From contig JAHBMJ010005798.1 in the NCBI GenBank assembly GCA_018398765.1, positions 1 to 20,000 of the forward strand: a stretch of 20,000 nt of DNA, given 5' to 3'. A program made the position numbers and the translations under genes. This stretch comes from Chromera velia (lineage: Eukaryota > Sar > Chromeraceae). This document shows positions 1 through 9,619 of this stretch, one piece after another; position 1 is the stretch's first letter; each line of letters starts with the position of its first letter. The notes below the pieces were generated by a model that was not told where the DNA came from, did no database searches, and saw only the letters and a program-made list of their open reading frames with translations.

Positions 1-225
1 GGGGGTGGACCCTCTCGCAGGGGTACGAAACGATGCAATTTCGTACCCCTGGTAGAGGGGGGGGGTCCGACCTGCTCTGCAGGTTAAACGTTGCGTCCAA
101 AATATGTCTAGGAGTGTTTCCTAGACATATTTTGAACACAAACCTGCAGAGCAGGTCGGACCTCCCCCCTCCACCAGGGGTACGAAATTCCGTCGTTTCG
201 TACCCTTCCGAGAGGGTCCACCCCC
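1..225. repeat. Large nested palindrome (fold-back repeat)
   Basis: The 17 bases at 1-17 are the exact reverse complement of 209-225, and most of the intervening sequence also pairs, with the centre near 113-115. Smaller hairpins are nested inside: a GGGGTACGAAA / TTTCGTACCCC stem in the left arm with a slightly diverged partner in the right arm, ACCTGC-TCT-GCAGGT, and a tip of about 15 bp (AAAATATGTCTAGGA / TCCTAGACATATTTT) around 98-134. The arms differ at scattered positions, so this is an aged duplication rather than a fresh one. It may extend left of the window. It could be a fold-back element, a MITE or a transposon end. No coding sequence is visible inside. Confidence 0.9.
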
Positions 226-1016
226 TCCTGTTGCTGGTGGAACGACACAAAACGAACTAACCTGATTGAGCGACCCAAACCAGTCCGGCAACCCTTCTAG
301 TTGTCAGACAACTCCTTTGCACCAAGGCAACCACTCCTACGAGCAACCAGAGGTGTCCAGCCAACACAGATACCGGAGGGGGACAAAACTCCGGAATCTG
401 TAACCCCTCCAAAAATGAGGTTCTGGAATAACAAGTTGAACACGATTTCGTCGTTGTCAAGCCTTCTAATACAATCTAATAGAACGTTTGACAACGAAAT
501 TTTGTGGATAGAGGCCCATTCTGTTGACTCAACTTTCTGAGTGGAGGAGAACTTTCTGAAGACCTGACTGAAAATAATTTTTCAGATCGGCATTTTGATG
601 GGTCAGCACGCAGCCGGAAAGTGCTTTTTGGCCTTGGTGGCCGGCCGGACCCTGGCCCACAACGCGTAGCTTGCCTTCTGGGGCCGTCACATGGTTGGCC
701 AATCTAAAATCGGCTCCCAAAATCGGCTTTCCGTCGAATGTTTCAAGTCGATCAGAGCAAGACCTAGTGCCGCCTCTCTCCCATCACATAGACTTGCTCT
801 CCAGCGATGAAAGTAGGCTTTATTAAAAGCCCAAAGGATTGGTTTCTTTGCTTTTTCTTGGGTTTATGACATTCACTCTACTGGTTGCCTTGAGAGGGCA
901 ATTTTGATCTTCCATTACGAAGGGCACGGCCCGTCTCCACGCAAAGGGGCCTACAAAGTTGCCCCAGTAAAGCTTCCATTGAATCCCTTCTGTGCGTGCG
1001 CTCTAACAAGCTCTAG
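226..1016. other. No supported gene; unclassified sequence
   Basis: About 790 bases follow the palindrome. Short open frames exist on both strands but none shows a recognisable domain. The decamer AACTTTCTGA occurs twice (near 531 and 550) and there is a small hairpin CTGAAAA / TTTTTCAG near 567-584. The block could be old transposon sequence linked to the palindrome, but nothing proves this. Confidence 0.4.
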
Positions 1017-1211
1017 ATGATGAGCTGGAAAGGCTTTTTGGATGAGGGGGCCAGCTTTGGGTGGCCAGAAGGTGAGCCACTTTATGAATTTTTGCATATC
1101 TGTGCTGCAGGTCAGACTGAACCTTTCTCGGAGGACCGTTTATCGGTGCTTGGGTTTCGTGAGGAAGCATTACGGCTGGTAATCTCGAGTGATCTGAAGT
1201 TGTGGGAGTGA
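1017..1211 (+). CDS. Doubtful short ORF, 64 residues, possible exon
   Basis: The frame opens with two consecutive ATG codons and ends in TGA. The peptide is mixed and acidic without low complexity (segments such as FSEDRLSVLGFREEALRLV near residues 37-55), unlike most random frames here. A GTGAGC donor-like site at 1072 and a CTGCAG acceptor ending at 1110 bracket 39 bases, a multiple of three, so the frame holds with or without splicing. No homologous family is recognised and no neighbouring exon can be joined with confidence. It may be a terminal exon or gene fragment stranded among repeats, or chance. Confidence 0.15.
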   Translation: MMSWKGFLDEGASFGWPEGEPLYEFLHICAAGQTEPFSEDRLSVLGFREEALRLVISSDLKLWE

Positions 1212-1857
1212 GGCGCAGCTCTTGTTTGCATAAGAATTTGGAGGTAGGGCTCCTGGGTGGACTAAGACCGAGACTAAGACCCAGTGGCCAGTGCCGGGCC
1301 TCATCCAGAAAAAACAAGAACGCTATGATGGCCGGTCGTGGGCAAAGCCCTCTGGCTAGAGGCCATAGATCGATCAGGCTTTCAGAAGCTAAGCATTTAC
1401 CTTTTATACGGTCATAGTGCTCAACATTTGTTTGGTTGAACTGCTTTCTGTGGGTGTTAAATCGGCAGATCTGTTTGCGGACATTCATTCTTACCTTTTA
1501 TGGGGGTTGCCCACTATGTGCTCCCTCCTTACATCAGTATGCGGATTCGGCGTATTCCATTAGAAGTAAAAGTTAGCTTGTTTGTGCATTATGCTGCACA
1601 TTGTCACATATCTGTAGAGTCTGCAATCACTCCCCGATATATTAACATACTATAACTCTTTTACCTCACTCACGTCAAATAATTTCTAATATACACACCA
1701 CAAACCCATTAAACCTTATCTTTAAAAGTTGTTCATACTTTTATGCAGGTAAAAAACAATAAATAGAATCATTCTAAGTGCTTTAAAGACTTAGTTTTTT
1801 ATATAAAATTTAGTGTGATATATAGAAAATTAAAAGTCACTTTCTAGTACAAAAGTT
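1212..1857. other. Non-coding, becoming strongly AT-rich after about 1500
   Basis: From about 1600 to 1860 the sequence is mostly A and T with no long open frame. Such AT-rich stretches recur at 4400-4990, 13140-13515 and 18440-18880. Here it abuts the point where homology of the minus-strand retroelement to reverse transcriptase stops, so the retroelement was probably cut or decayed at this border. Confidence 0.5.
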
Positions 1858-2169
1858 TCAATTGTCAGTACAGTCAGTTGGTGCCGTCTTTTTTCTGGAT
1901 AAAAAGGATCGGGACAGCGTATAGAGACGCTGACGGATAGATGAATCCTTGTTGAAGATATGTATATCTATCTGCCTTCTTAATTTATCTAACTCTCCGA
2001 TCGACAAACGATAGGGCGGGCGGGCGGGAGGAGAATGACCTGGCTCAACCTCAATTTTGAAATCTAAATCAGGTCCCCTTGAGGGAGGCAACTCTTTCAA
2101 TCGATCGAAAAAGAGAGTCACATAATCAGCTACAATTTCTTTTACATCAAGGGCAACCTCAGCATCCGG
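1858..2169 (-). pseudogene. N-terminal fragment of Ty3/gypsy reverse transcriptase
   Basis: This is in the same frame as the linker upstream, separated from it by one TGA. It carries the family's entry motif: F-x-ELPPSRG-x-DLDFKIE-x-EPG, then RPPYRLS-x-GELD-x-LRRQID. The following residues (ending in RKKTAPTDCTDN) only loosely resemble the next conserved block, and the frame ends at 1858. The palm catalytic motif and everything beyond is missing. The fragment is about 100 residues against several hundred for RT/RNase H in the family. Confidence 0.8.
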
Positions 2170-2735
2170 TCAAAAGAAAAATTCACGCACATCTGATAAG
2201 TCAGAAGCCGACCGAGCAGGATGATCAGACAGAAGAGAAGATAGAAAATCAGAACCCAAAATTCCCTCATCATTCGTTCTCCCCTTTCCTTTTCCCTCAC
2301 TCACTTCAGTTATACAGACATCGCAGGCAGGCCGGCGTGCCGTCTCTAATCGCACGAGATAACAGACGGCACCTCTCTTGATCGCTCGCTGGGCCTGCAA
2401 ATACGACACAATGGGAGGGCAAGGTCTATTTTCTACATACGCACCCCCCCCGGAGATTCACTTCCTTGCCGTCAAAGAAGAAGCGAAGAGAACGAGACCA
2501 GTGGCTGATTTCAGGTTGATGGACGTCACTCCATTTCCGTTCAAGAATGATGTCGTAGCTATCCAGATCAGCAAGCAATACACCGACTGTCTTCTGATAC
2601 TCCTGAATTCGGAGGGGCACAGCAGGTGTATACTCACTGACCTCTCGTCTCCTCAGCTCCTTCACGGCGATCCGGCAGTTAAGAGGAGTACCAAACCTCT
2701 TGGTCTCCTTCGACCACGACGTCGTCATTTGGGCT
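2170..2735 (-). pseudogene. Retropepsin-like protease remnant and linker to RT
   Basis: After a frameshift near 2730 relative to gag, the frame ending at 2426 contains the C-terminal pattern of gypsy proteases, DLDSYDIILERKWSDVHQPE, matching the family's usual ..yDvILGxxWL..h.p signature with the Gly changed to Glu. The N-terminal D-[ST]-G active site is not intact here. A second shift near 2410-2426 leads into a linker frame (SYLQAQRAIKRGAVCYL) typical of the protease-RT junction, which ends in an in-frame TGA at 2170-2172. The remnant is non-functional. Confidence 0.65.
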
Positions 2736-4065
2736 AAACCTTCGGTGTCTGATCATTCTCACCTCGGCTATCCGTTTGGATCCAGCTGTACGCGCTGGTG
2801 ATCTATGCTTCCGAGGCTGAGGAGATTCACCGAATGATGGAGACTGTGCACGTCCCTCACCTCTCCTTCCAGGCGACATTGGTGACCCCGGACTGTCACC
2901 TCGCTGACCAGACCTGCCTCCCACTCCCAACGACTGGGCTTCCTGATTGGCGAAAGGATGCGGAGATGGGTAGGGGGTTGATGCTTGCCAGGGGTAACCC
3001 GGAGGCTGCCGGGGGGACTGGAAAGATCTGGTCAGACTGGTCTGGGACGTCCAGATGGTTCGCATGTGTGGGAGCAACTGGGGTCCGTTGCCGTACTGCC
3101 TGACCTGATGGTCCAGCTCTCCACACAGCAAACAACGATGTAGTCTCCGTCTGTTGTCCCACACTGCCTGCGGAATCGCGGGGTGACGTGGTGGCAACCC
3201 CGTAGGCCTCCAAAGAGCACCAAACCTACACAATTCCATTAGCGCCGGTCCTGTCGGGTTGATCGGCTCCAATGCTGTAGGCGTGGGCATGTTTCTCCAC
3301 CCCTACTGGCCCTTACGAGAGCTGACATCCTGCAGCCAGAGCTTATTGTCAAGGGCCTTCTCCATTACTTCTTCCAAAGTGATGGGTTCTACTCGGTCCG
3401 TCTCGTACCTGATGACAGGAGGCAATCGCTTGATGTAGTCATCAACCAAATCCAACTTGTTGGCTCCTGGGATCTTCAAAGCGAGTGTAGAGAAATCCTT
3501 GTTATAGTTAGTGACGGACCTTTTGCATATGAGGGTGAGAACTTTCCTCCTCGCCTTCCTCCGCTCATGCTTTTCCTTGTACCTCCCTCTGAGCACTTCA
3601 CGCAGTGCTGGTTAGTCCGCAAAACCCTGTCCATGCTTCACCCTCAAGTCAAACCAGTTCCTCAAGGGTGTAGACAAAAAAGTCTTGGCGATTCCCAGTT
3701 GACGATGATGAGGGACTTGAGCGTTGATGAAGTAGTCATCAGTGTCTGTGATAAACCTCTCCGTTTGGTCACGGCGTCCAGTAAACGTCTCCGGCTTCAC
3801 CAAAGTGATACGAGGCACCTGCTCACATTCTTCAACTTCAGGGCCCTGAGGTGCAGCAAGAGGAAGTGCACCTTCAGCTGGAAAGACAGGCTGTAGAGCA
3901 GCGATAGATTGAGCTGCGACCACACCTGAAAGAATCTGCTGGATCTGCTAGTTACTCTCCTGCAAAGCTGCAAAGCCTTGCTGCAGTGTCGTAAAGCCCT
4001 GCTGAAGGTTTTGCAGGGCATTTCCGACCTGCTCAGAAGTCAATGGAACGGGAACTGGTTCTATT
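2679..4065 (-). pseudogene. gag: Decayed gag polyprotein with degenerate zinc knuckle
   Basis: A single minus-strand frame runs from about 4065 to 2679, interrupted by stops at 3948-3950 (TAG), 3612-3614 (TAA) and 3303-3305 (TAG). It begins with a Gln-rich, probably coiled segment, then a retrotransposon-gag core (ETFTGRRDQTERF, LGIAKTFLSTPLRNWFDLR and LDLVDDYIKRLPP are visible), then a Pro/Arg/Ser-rich basic tail. A nucleocapsid-type knuckle at 3093-3134 reads C-x2-C-x4-H-x4-Y, with the last Cys replaced by Tyr. No good ATG is seen at the 5' end. Gag would form the particle shell and bind element RNA; this copy cannot make an intact protein. Confidence 0.8.
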
Positions 4066-4116
4066 GAGAAAACTCAATCTAAAGACACTGAGAGAATCAA
4101 AACCTGTTCGGAACTT

Positions 4117-4130
4117 GGCTCTGGTAACCA
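4117..4130 (-). other. Primer-binding site, initiator-tRNA(Met)-like
   Basis: The minus strand reads TGGTTACCAGAGCC, close to TGGTATCAGAGCC, the sequence complementary to the 3' end of initiator tRNA-Met that many plant and algal LTR elements use. It lies two bases inside the LTR terminus (TG..CA rule: LTR end ..TAACA at 4133) and just upstream of gag, exactly where a minus-strand primer site should be. The small mismatch fits age or lineage variation. Confidence 0.75.
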
Positions 4131-4132
4131 AT

Positions 4133-4400
4133 TGTTAGCTATATACAGGGCTCTCTAAACTCTAATAACTAAGATGGGCATTCGAGTTCAGTGGCTATAA
4201 GTGTCGTAGAAAGCCTGATTTAGGAGAGTTGTCCTGTTAATCCATCAGTCAGATGCTACCACATCAATCAAGCGTACATACAGGTAGACTGATCAATTCC
4301 GACGTCAGGCCACGTCAGAATTATACAGGCCGTCACTTATAGCGCCGCCACGCCGCCACGCCGCCACGCTTTGAGCCCGTCGCCTGCCCGCTGCTCGTGT
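4133..4400 (-). repeat. Probable 5' LTR (inner end clear, outer end not)
   Basis: The inner boundary is set by the terminal dinucleotide CA (minus strand) two bases before the primer site. The other terminus is not identifiable without the partner LTR, which is not in this window. The LTR contains three exact tandem copies of GCCGCCAC at 4344-4367. Past about 4400 composition turns AT-rich, which may still be LTR or be host spacer. Confidence 0.5.
4344..4367 (+). repeat. Three tandem copies of GCCGCCAC
   Basis: The octamer repeats three times without mismatch inside the presumed LTR. It may be a promoter-binding cluster of the element or simple slippage. Confidence 0.9.
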
Positions 4401-5059
4401 CCGGCCTACATCCAGCCTTAGAATACAATTTATTAGACATTGAATTTATATGAATACCAAAAATTACTTGAACAATTATGTTAATTAATTAACTAGTTAT
4501 TGATTAATGGTTATAGTGGCAACTGTTAGCCTTGTTACGGGCGTAGTAGTTAGCAGTATTATATATCATTACTCCTAGCATTACTTTAGGTCAGAACGTT
4601 ATATAAAACTAGTAAAGAATAGCCTAGAGAATAGCTAGTAGCATTGTAACAATTTTTAGTTTGTGTCTAGGCTTGTATGATGAACTCAGTTGCAGCTGAG
4701 TCGCTTATTATAAGCTATTCATACAGTCATATAGTACCACTGAATATACCACTGATATTTGAATTATAAGTCAGACTGTTTATTTTATATAACTAAAATT
4801 AAATATTAAATTTATAGTCTAAGCTTTTATTAAGCTTTCACAATAAATCATATCAGCAACTAGGTCAGCAAACGATTGTGCATCAGAACATTATTGCTTA
4901 TAGATCACCCTAGAGATCACCATAAAAATCACTGCAATTAAGGTCACAACAATCAATTAAAGTGACTCGGAATCATTGCATGAAGTGGTCTGCCGACGAC
5001 CACGTTCCTAGGCACGTTCAGTGTTATCGTTCACTATGTGAACTTCGTGCTCAAAAGAA
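4401..5059. other. AT-rich non-coding spacer
   Basis: Mostly A/T, with stop codons in all frames and short motifs such as TTAATTAATTAACTAGTTA near 4481. No gene, RNA gene or transposon motif is recognised. The AT-richness ends near 4990. Confidence 0.6.
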
Positions 5060-6138
5060 ATGAAAAACCTAAGAAAAAAACGGCCCGGCCGTTATGTGCA
5101 GTGCACAATCGAACTATGGAGTGACCGGCACATATGGAGGCAAAGAACAAATTCTGATGAAAGTACAGCAAAAGTTGATGAGGGCCTAACTTCTACTGCA
5201 CATACATTGAATGACGAATGCAAACAATTAAGTGCGGGAGGAAAAGAGAAAGTACCTTGGATGGAAGCCCTCGGTAAAAGCCCCATCGGTACTTCATTCA
5301 GTTCATATCATGTCCCACCCCCGTATATCAGACCCTTCCCAGTGGCAAAGAATCCCCATAGTGTTGCATCCCAGTTGTATGCGTTCTTTCACCTCCCTTC
5401 TATGAAACAACACACCACAATCTCAGTCCATTCGATCGCATTAATTCAAATTCAATTTTCTGCTTTGTGGAAGATCGATCGGGCATTTCAAAGGATCAAG
5501 AACAAAGAGGACAAACAGCTCTGGTCTGCGTACGAATGCAAACCTGTCCCCCCCCGCTTCCCTCACGAACTGCTTATTTACCCCCCTCTTCCCCCAAATT
5601 TCGAAAGATTCCTTGATACCCTTCCCTTCCCTTCCCTCATATAAATGTCAGATTTCCACTGAATGAATATGGAGACAGAAAGAGAGAAGGCATGCAGTCA
5701 CGAATGTTTTTTTCCTTCCTTTCCTTGCAAAAGGACTGAAACCCCGTGAAACCCCCACTTCTTTTTCTTTTCTTCACCATCCAGCGCCTGCCCCACCCAT
5801 CAGAAAGATAAGGAGTCAGCTGTCCCTCTGCAACTCTCCATCGTCTCTGGACCTTCGTTCCTTCCTTCCCCGGCCCTCTCTCCCGATGCGCTCATGCAAC
5901 GAAGCCAAGCCCTCACCACATTCCTTGATCAGGCTTTCCTTTCCCATCAAAGACCACAAGAAGCCAGAAAGAGTGACCACCTGCACTTACACACACGAGA
6001 CAAGAAGAAGGTCACTGTATGCACGGGTGCGTTGGAGGTGCATGAGTCAGGATGATCGATCGAAAGAACCTGTGATCGATGCTCTCAAATATGGGCAAGA
6101 AAGAGGGAGGAAAGATATGACAGACTGACTGACCATGT
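5060..6138. other. No supported gene; pyrimidine-rich stretches
   Basis: A 194-codon open frame (5060-5644, plus, true ATG) exists, but its peptide looks like a translation of pyrimidine-rich DNA (Pro/Phe/Leu/Ser-rich at the end) and matches no family I know. A second ATG frame at 5886-6128 is equally unconvincing. 5560-5900 is rich in CCCTTCC-type tracts. Part of the block may be the 3' untranslated region of the minus-strand gene that ends at 6139. Confidence 0.4.
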
Positions 6139-7502
6139 TCAATATGCTGCTTCTGCTCGACGTGTAACACAGCAGGAGAGCACTTCACGCCACCCAGTGA
6201 CGAATCCTTCAGTCATTTGTGCCACAATGGAAACGGAACGCCGGGCCTCCTTCTTGGTGAAAGGCCGAGTCATTTCCTCGCTCTGGTCATTCTGCCGATA
6301 CTTTCGCCACTCAGGGGGACTCCAGTACAGGTACCGCCTGCCCAGCATATCCTCTTTCTCGATCTGAGAAGGCATTGGGTTTTCCGGGTCGCCTTCGAAT
6401 TCCAGAATCACCCACTCTTGTGGAAGTGGGCATGTGTTGTGGTCTTCTGCTGCTGGAGTGTTGGTGAATCCGGTGGAAGAATCAGACAGTTGCGAGGGTG
6501 GGTCTGCCCCTGCGTCCCATGAGAGTGTCAGAGACATGTGAGGAAGCGTATACGTGGCGTAACACTTCCCTTGTGGGTACTCGTTGTGCATGCAGTATTG
6601 GGCTGCAGAGCTTTCTAAGTTGCGTGCATCCTCAGGAAAGCCTCGCAACGCCACCGAAAAGAAGTCGTCATATCATCATCGACTCCTGAAGCCTCGCTGC
6701 TCGGGTCGCTGTGCACATTTTCTTCATACGGAGCATCAGTCGGTGTGAGGGGTGTCACCGGTCTTCTGAGGAACCTGAAAAACCTCCGATACTTCTCCTC
6801 TTGTACAGACGCTCTCTCAGTGCGACGAAGCCACCTCAGAGCAATCTCCATCAGTCTCCTCTCCTCTGCCGCTGCTGCTACCGCCCTCTCCTTTGACAGA
6901 GGAATTTTAAAATTTGTGAAACAATCCTCGGCCCTTTCCCGAGCACTCACGGTGACTCCCTGTCCAAACAACTTGGTGAAGAACATGGCCACCGACTCCC
7001 ACGTGGGCCTGGAGTCTCTCTGTTCTTTCTCCTTCCAATCTATAAATGCAGTCATAAGCTTGCAGACTGCCTTCCGAAACAGGTCAGTTCCTCCAGTAGA
7101 GACCAACTGCTCAAGCACCAACACGCGGCCAGACTTCAGCACCACATAGGCGGGTTCGCATCTTAACAGGCGGATGGGAGTAGTACGGAAAGGAGAATCA
7201 GGAAGTCTGCACTGAGCAGGCCAGCAATTCCCAATCTCCTGAATCTCTGCGAAGGGAATTTCGAAGAGGAGGCCGGCTCCGGCTTTCCTGACGTCCTTCA
7301 CCTTGCGGGTGCCCTGTGCAGGTGGGTAGAGCATCAGTTTCTCGGAAGTACACATAAAGGTCAGGCGTTGGAAGTAGCTGGAAAAATCATCGTGAGCCTC
7401 CAAGTCCTCGTAGTCGAGCCTGTGGGTCGTGATGCAGGCGTTACATCCCACCTTCAGGCCACTCCACTCCAAGCTGCAATTCAAGACTGTTTCGTCGGCC
7501 AT
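6139..7502 (-). CDS. Hypothetical protein, two-part reading frame, possible PH/GRAM-like N-terminus
   Basis: I do not recognise this gene. Minus-strand ATG at 7500-7502 opens a 295-codon frame to 6615; a second open frame covers about 6660 to 6139, so the product would be about 440-460 residues. Residues 45-160 alternate beta-like segments (LTFMCTSEKLMLYP, AGLLFEIPFAEIQEIG, AYVVLKSGRVLVLEQLV) and then a helix (DLFRKAVCKLMTAFIDWKEK), an order that suggests a PH- or GRAM-type fold. Residues 190-260 are helical and Arg/Glu-rich. The second part is Pro/Trp/Glu-containing (EWVILEFEGDPENP, RRYLYWSPPEWRKYRQ). The frame change could be a short intron using the CTGCAG acceptor at 6603-6608, or a -1/+2 frameshift in gene or assembly. 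Coding nature is supported by length and composition only. Confidence 0.6.
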
Positions 7503-7554
7503 TGTGCAGATCCGACTAAGAAAACGAGTATTGCAGAACCGTGTCTGTTGCGGC

Positions 7555-7560
7555 TATATA
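7555..7560 (-). promoter_or_regulatory. TATA-like box upstream of the 6139-7502 gene
   Basis: The minus strand reads CATATATAGCC about 53-58 bases before the ATG at 7502, a sensible distance for a core promoter with a short leader. TATA use in this lineage is uncertain, so this is a positional inference. Confidence 0.35.
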
Positions 7561-7987
7561 TGTTGCAACGCGAATTCAGAGACTCTGACCGACTCCTCAA
7601 GTATTCCAAAAGCACAGAATTCTGCGATTCTCTCGCAACGAAGTTGCCAATCAATTACGAAAGGGCAAATTGAAATAATGGAGTGGTGCAGTCTGTAAGC
7701 TAGACTGCATGTACTATGACAAACTACGATAAACAACGTACGGTTGCATGCATATATCTTGAAAGAACTGAAGTGTTTTGAAGGTTCTGCCCTGCATCCC
7801 CTCTGTCTCTTTTCTCTCTCTTTTGATTGTCCAACCTGTTGTGAAGCCGCGATTGATCAGCTGTATCAGGGTGATCGAAGTCATGACTATTTTCATCGCT
7901 GGTAGTCGTAGGACGGAACAAATCGACAAACTAGGTTAGATCCGCCTCTCATATGTGGGGCAGTGTTTTTAGAGCAGCCTTGGTGAG
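7561..7987. other. Upstream spacer, no gene recognised
   Basis: Contains only short frames on the minus strand with no recognisable domain. It probably holds the promoter-side flank of the minus-strand gene and the border of the palindromic repeat that begins near 7988. Confidence 0.5.
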
Positions 7988-8541
7988 CACCGCGGCGGCG
8001 CCGCGGTGCCTGCCCAAGCTTTCCGCGGCGCTAGCGCCGCGGTTCTAGCCTACTTCTGACCGTTTGCCACCCCGCGGCGACAACCGTGCCTCTCAGGATG
8101 CAAGTCTAGGCCTGGCAGTGGACTGCGGGGTGGCCCGAAATATAAATCCTATCCTATTTTATATAAGCCGGTTAAGGCGTTTTAAGAATAAAATGACTAT
8201 TAAGTATTAGTATTCATAGAAGCATACAAATCATATAGATGAATGTTCCTTTGACAGGTTAAGCCCGCTGCTCTCAGTTCATCGCTTGACAAGAATCTGT
8301 ACAGCTCTCTGGGCTGAAAACTGTCAAAACAATACTTGGCGGACTTGATCTCGACGATCCATTTTTTTTTTTTGATGCCACCGCAGAGAGACAAAGGCGA
8401 CGGTCCTGCCGCTCTGCGACGGACCCGCCACGGAAACTTGCTCAACCAGCAGCGCGCCGCTTCGTGGCGTATCGTGGTCCTCCCCTTTTTCTCCAAGTTT
8501 TTTCTCCGTGGCACGCGGTGCCACTCCACGGCACCGCGGTG
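7988..8541. repeat. Cluster of GC-rich palindromes bounding a 0.55-kb block
   Basis: Several exact palindromes are visible. CACCGCGGC / GCCGCGGTG has a 3-base loop at 7988-8008. CCGCGGCGCTAGCGCCGCGG is a perfect 20-mer at 8023-8042. GCCACCCCGC at 8066-8075 pairs with 8125-8134. GTGGCAC-GCG-GTGCCAC is at 8508-8524, inside an outer CCGTGG/CCACGG pair. CACCGCGGTG is at 8532-8541. The decamer CCGCGGTGCC at 8001-8010 is the reverse complement of 8530-8539, so the two ends are inverted copies of each other. The interior (8200-8550 minus) has an open frame of 116 codons crossing an A/T homopolymer; it is not recognisable. This may be a non-autonomous mobile element. Confidence 0.7.
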
Positions 8542-9540
8542 TTTATACACAAACGCCGCGGTATCTAGAAACGCTGATATAGGGATACGGCATACATGAA
8601 AAAACCCTCAATCATATATGTTTAGTGTCTCTCTGGTCCTTTGTCGGGCCAGCTAGTATATATCTTATCTAGGCATAAGTTCTGTCCGTCTATTACGGCC
8701 AATCTGAGTTAAGCCATGTGTAGCTAGAGCTGCTAGAGCGCAAGTACCAAAGGCTTTCTTCCGTCAGAGCTCTTTAGGAAAGTCTATCAGTTTAGTCATA
8801 TAGAGAGGGACAAACGTTCTTGTTAAGCTAGAAGCTTTAATGAATGATGCACCGTTAATCGATCTGAATGCAACCAAATCAGGCGCATGACGCATTGCGC
8901 AAAGCAAGCGGCCCTGGAAAGCGAAAGCATATCGTAGTATCCGGTGTTACCCGTCACAGCAGACCCGTACCGGCGTCTGGCCCGCAACTGGTCCCAATCT
9001 CCTCTATCCGCATTAATTCTTCACTATCAGTTGCAAGCGCAAGCCTCTCGGACTAGGCTGCCGCGCCTAGCTTATACTACTCCACGATGAACAAAAATTA
9101 ATACCTTTCATTCTCCATGCATGTGTTCGTGTGGTTAACTCTGCCTATATATAGATGAGCGTTGTGGTCTTCCTTTTCCCTTCCCCGACTTCTTCTTCAA
9201 TGGGTTCCTTAGCCAGTTGAAAAATTTTGTTTCTCCTCAAAAAAATTTTTTTAACTTGTTCTTTACATCCATAAATTCTTTTGTACGTTTAGTGGCTTTT
9301 GGCTCCTTTGTCATATTTCTTCAATCTGATGTTGTCAGGCTCTTCTCTCCGTTTGTGTTTTTTCTATCTCTTAAACATCAAAATGGTCTTTCTCTTTCTT
9401 TCAATTCTCTTGCCAGCGCCCCTGCTGGCTCCCCCCCTTCCTTTATTCTTTCTTCTCTGCAAGGCCCACGTAGGCCGAAAACTCCCTCCTAAGCAGCATC
9501 TCCATGACCTGTGTACCGCGTGCACCGCGGCTTGCCTGAC
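8542..9540. other. Intergenic region upstream of the SMYD4-like gene
   Basis: No domain-bearing frame is found. A 62-codon frame at 8868-9056 has no recognisable product. 9180-9480 is T/C-rich with homopolymers (AAAAAAATTTTTTT near 9239). CCTATATATAG near 9143 is TATA-like but lies some 700 bases before the nearest supported start codon (9855), so it is not assigned. Confidence 0.5.
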
Positions 9541-9581
9541 CAGATGCCAAGATTTTTTTTTTTTAGTCAGATGCCAAGATT
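9541..9581 (+). repeat. Short direct repeat CAGATGCCAAGATT
   Basis: Exact 14-base copies lie at 9541-9554 and 9568-9581, separated by a poly-T run. It resembles a small slippage or target-site-like duplication; function unknown. Confidence 0.85.
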
Positions 9582-9619
9582 GTAGCTGCATGCATGTTTT
9601 GTCGTCGGATCGACTCATG

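Larger units (their letters stand above)
1858..4400 (-). mobile_element. Truncated Ty3/gypsy-type LTR retrotransposon
   Basis: Read on the minus strand the order is LTR end (from 4133 upward), tRNA-iMet-like primer-binding site (4117-4130), gag with a CCHC-like knuckle, protease remnant, and the first part of reverse transcriptase, ending near 1858. The RT polymerase motif (YxDD), RNase H, integrase and the second LTR are absent. The order gag-protease-RT and the RT entry motif (ELPPSRG, then PPYRLSIGELDKLRRQID) identify the Ty3/gypsy class. Three in-frame stops in gag, one before RT, and at least two frameshifts show a dead copy. The outer LTR limit is uncertain. Confidence 0.85.

Noticed and set aside
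1003..1488. 161-codon minus-strand open frame
   Set aside because: Low-complexity and Pro/Ser/Leu-rich without any recognisable motif; overlaps a competing plus-strand frame.
5060..5644. 194-codon ATG open frame on the plus strand
   Set aside because: No domain recognised, composition follows pyrimidine-rich DNA, no neighbouring exons or promoter evidence.
8200..8550. 116-codon minus-strand open frame in the palindrome cluster
   Set aside because: It crosses a homopolymer and GC palindromes and matches no family; kept only as a note within the repeat.
8868..9056. Short frame that first looked bacterial in style (GCGCAAAGC, GGCCCTGG)
   Set aside because: No recognisable product, and no other sign of bacterial or vector origin nearby.
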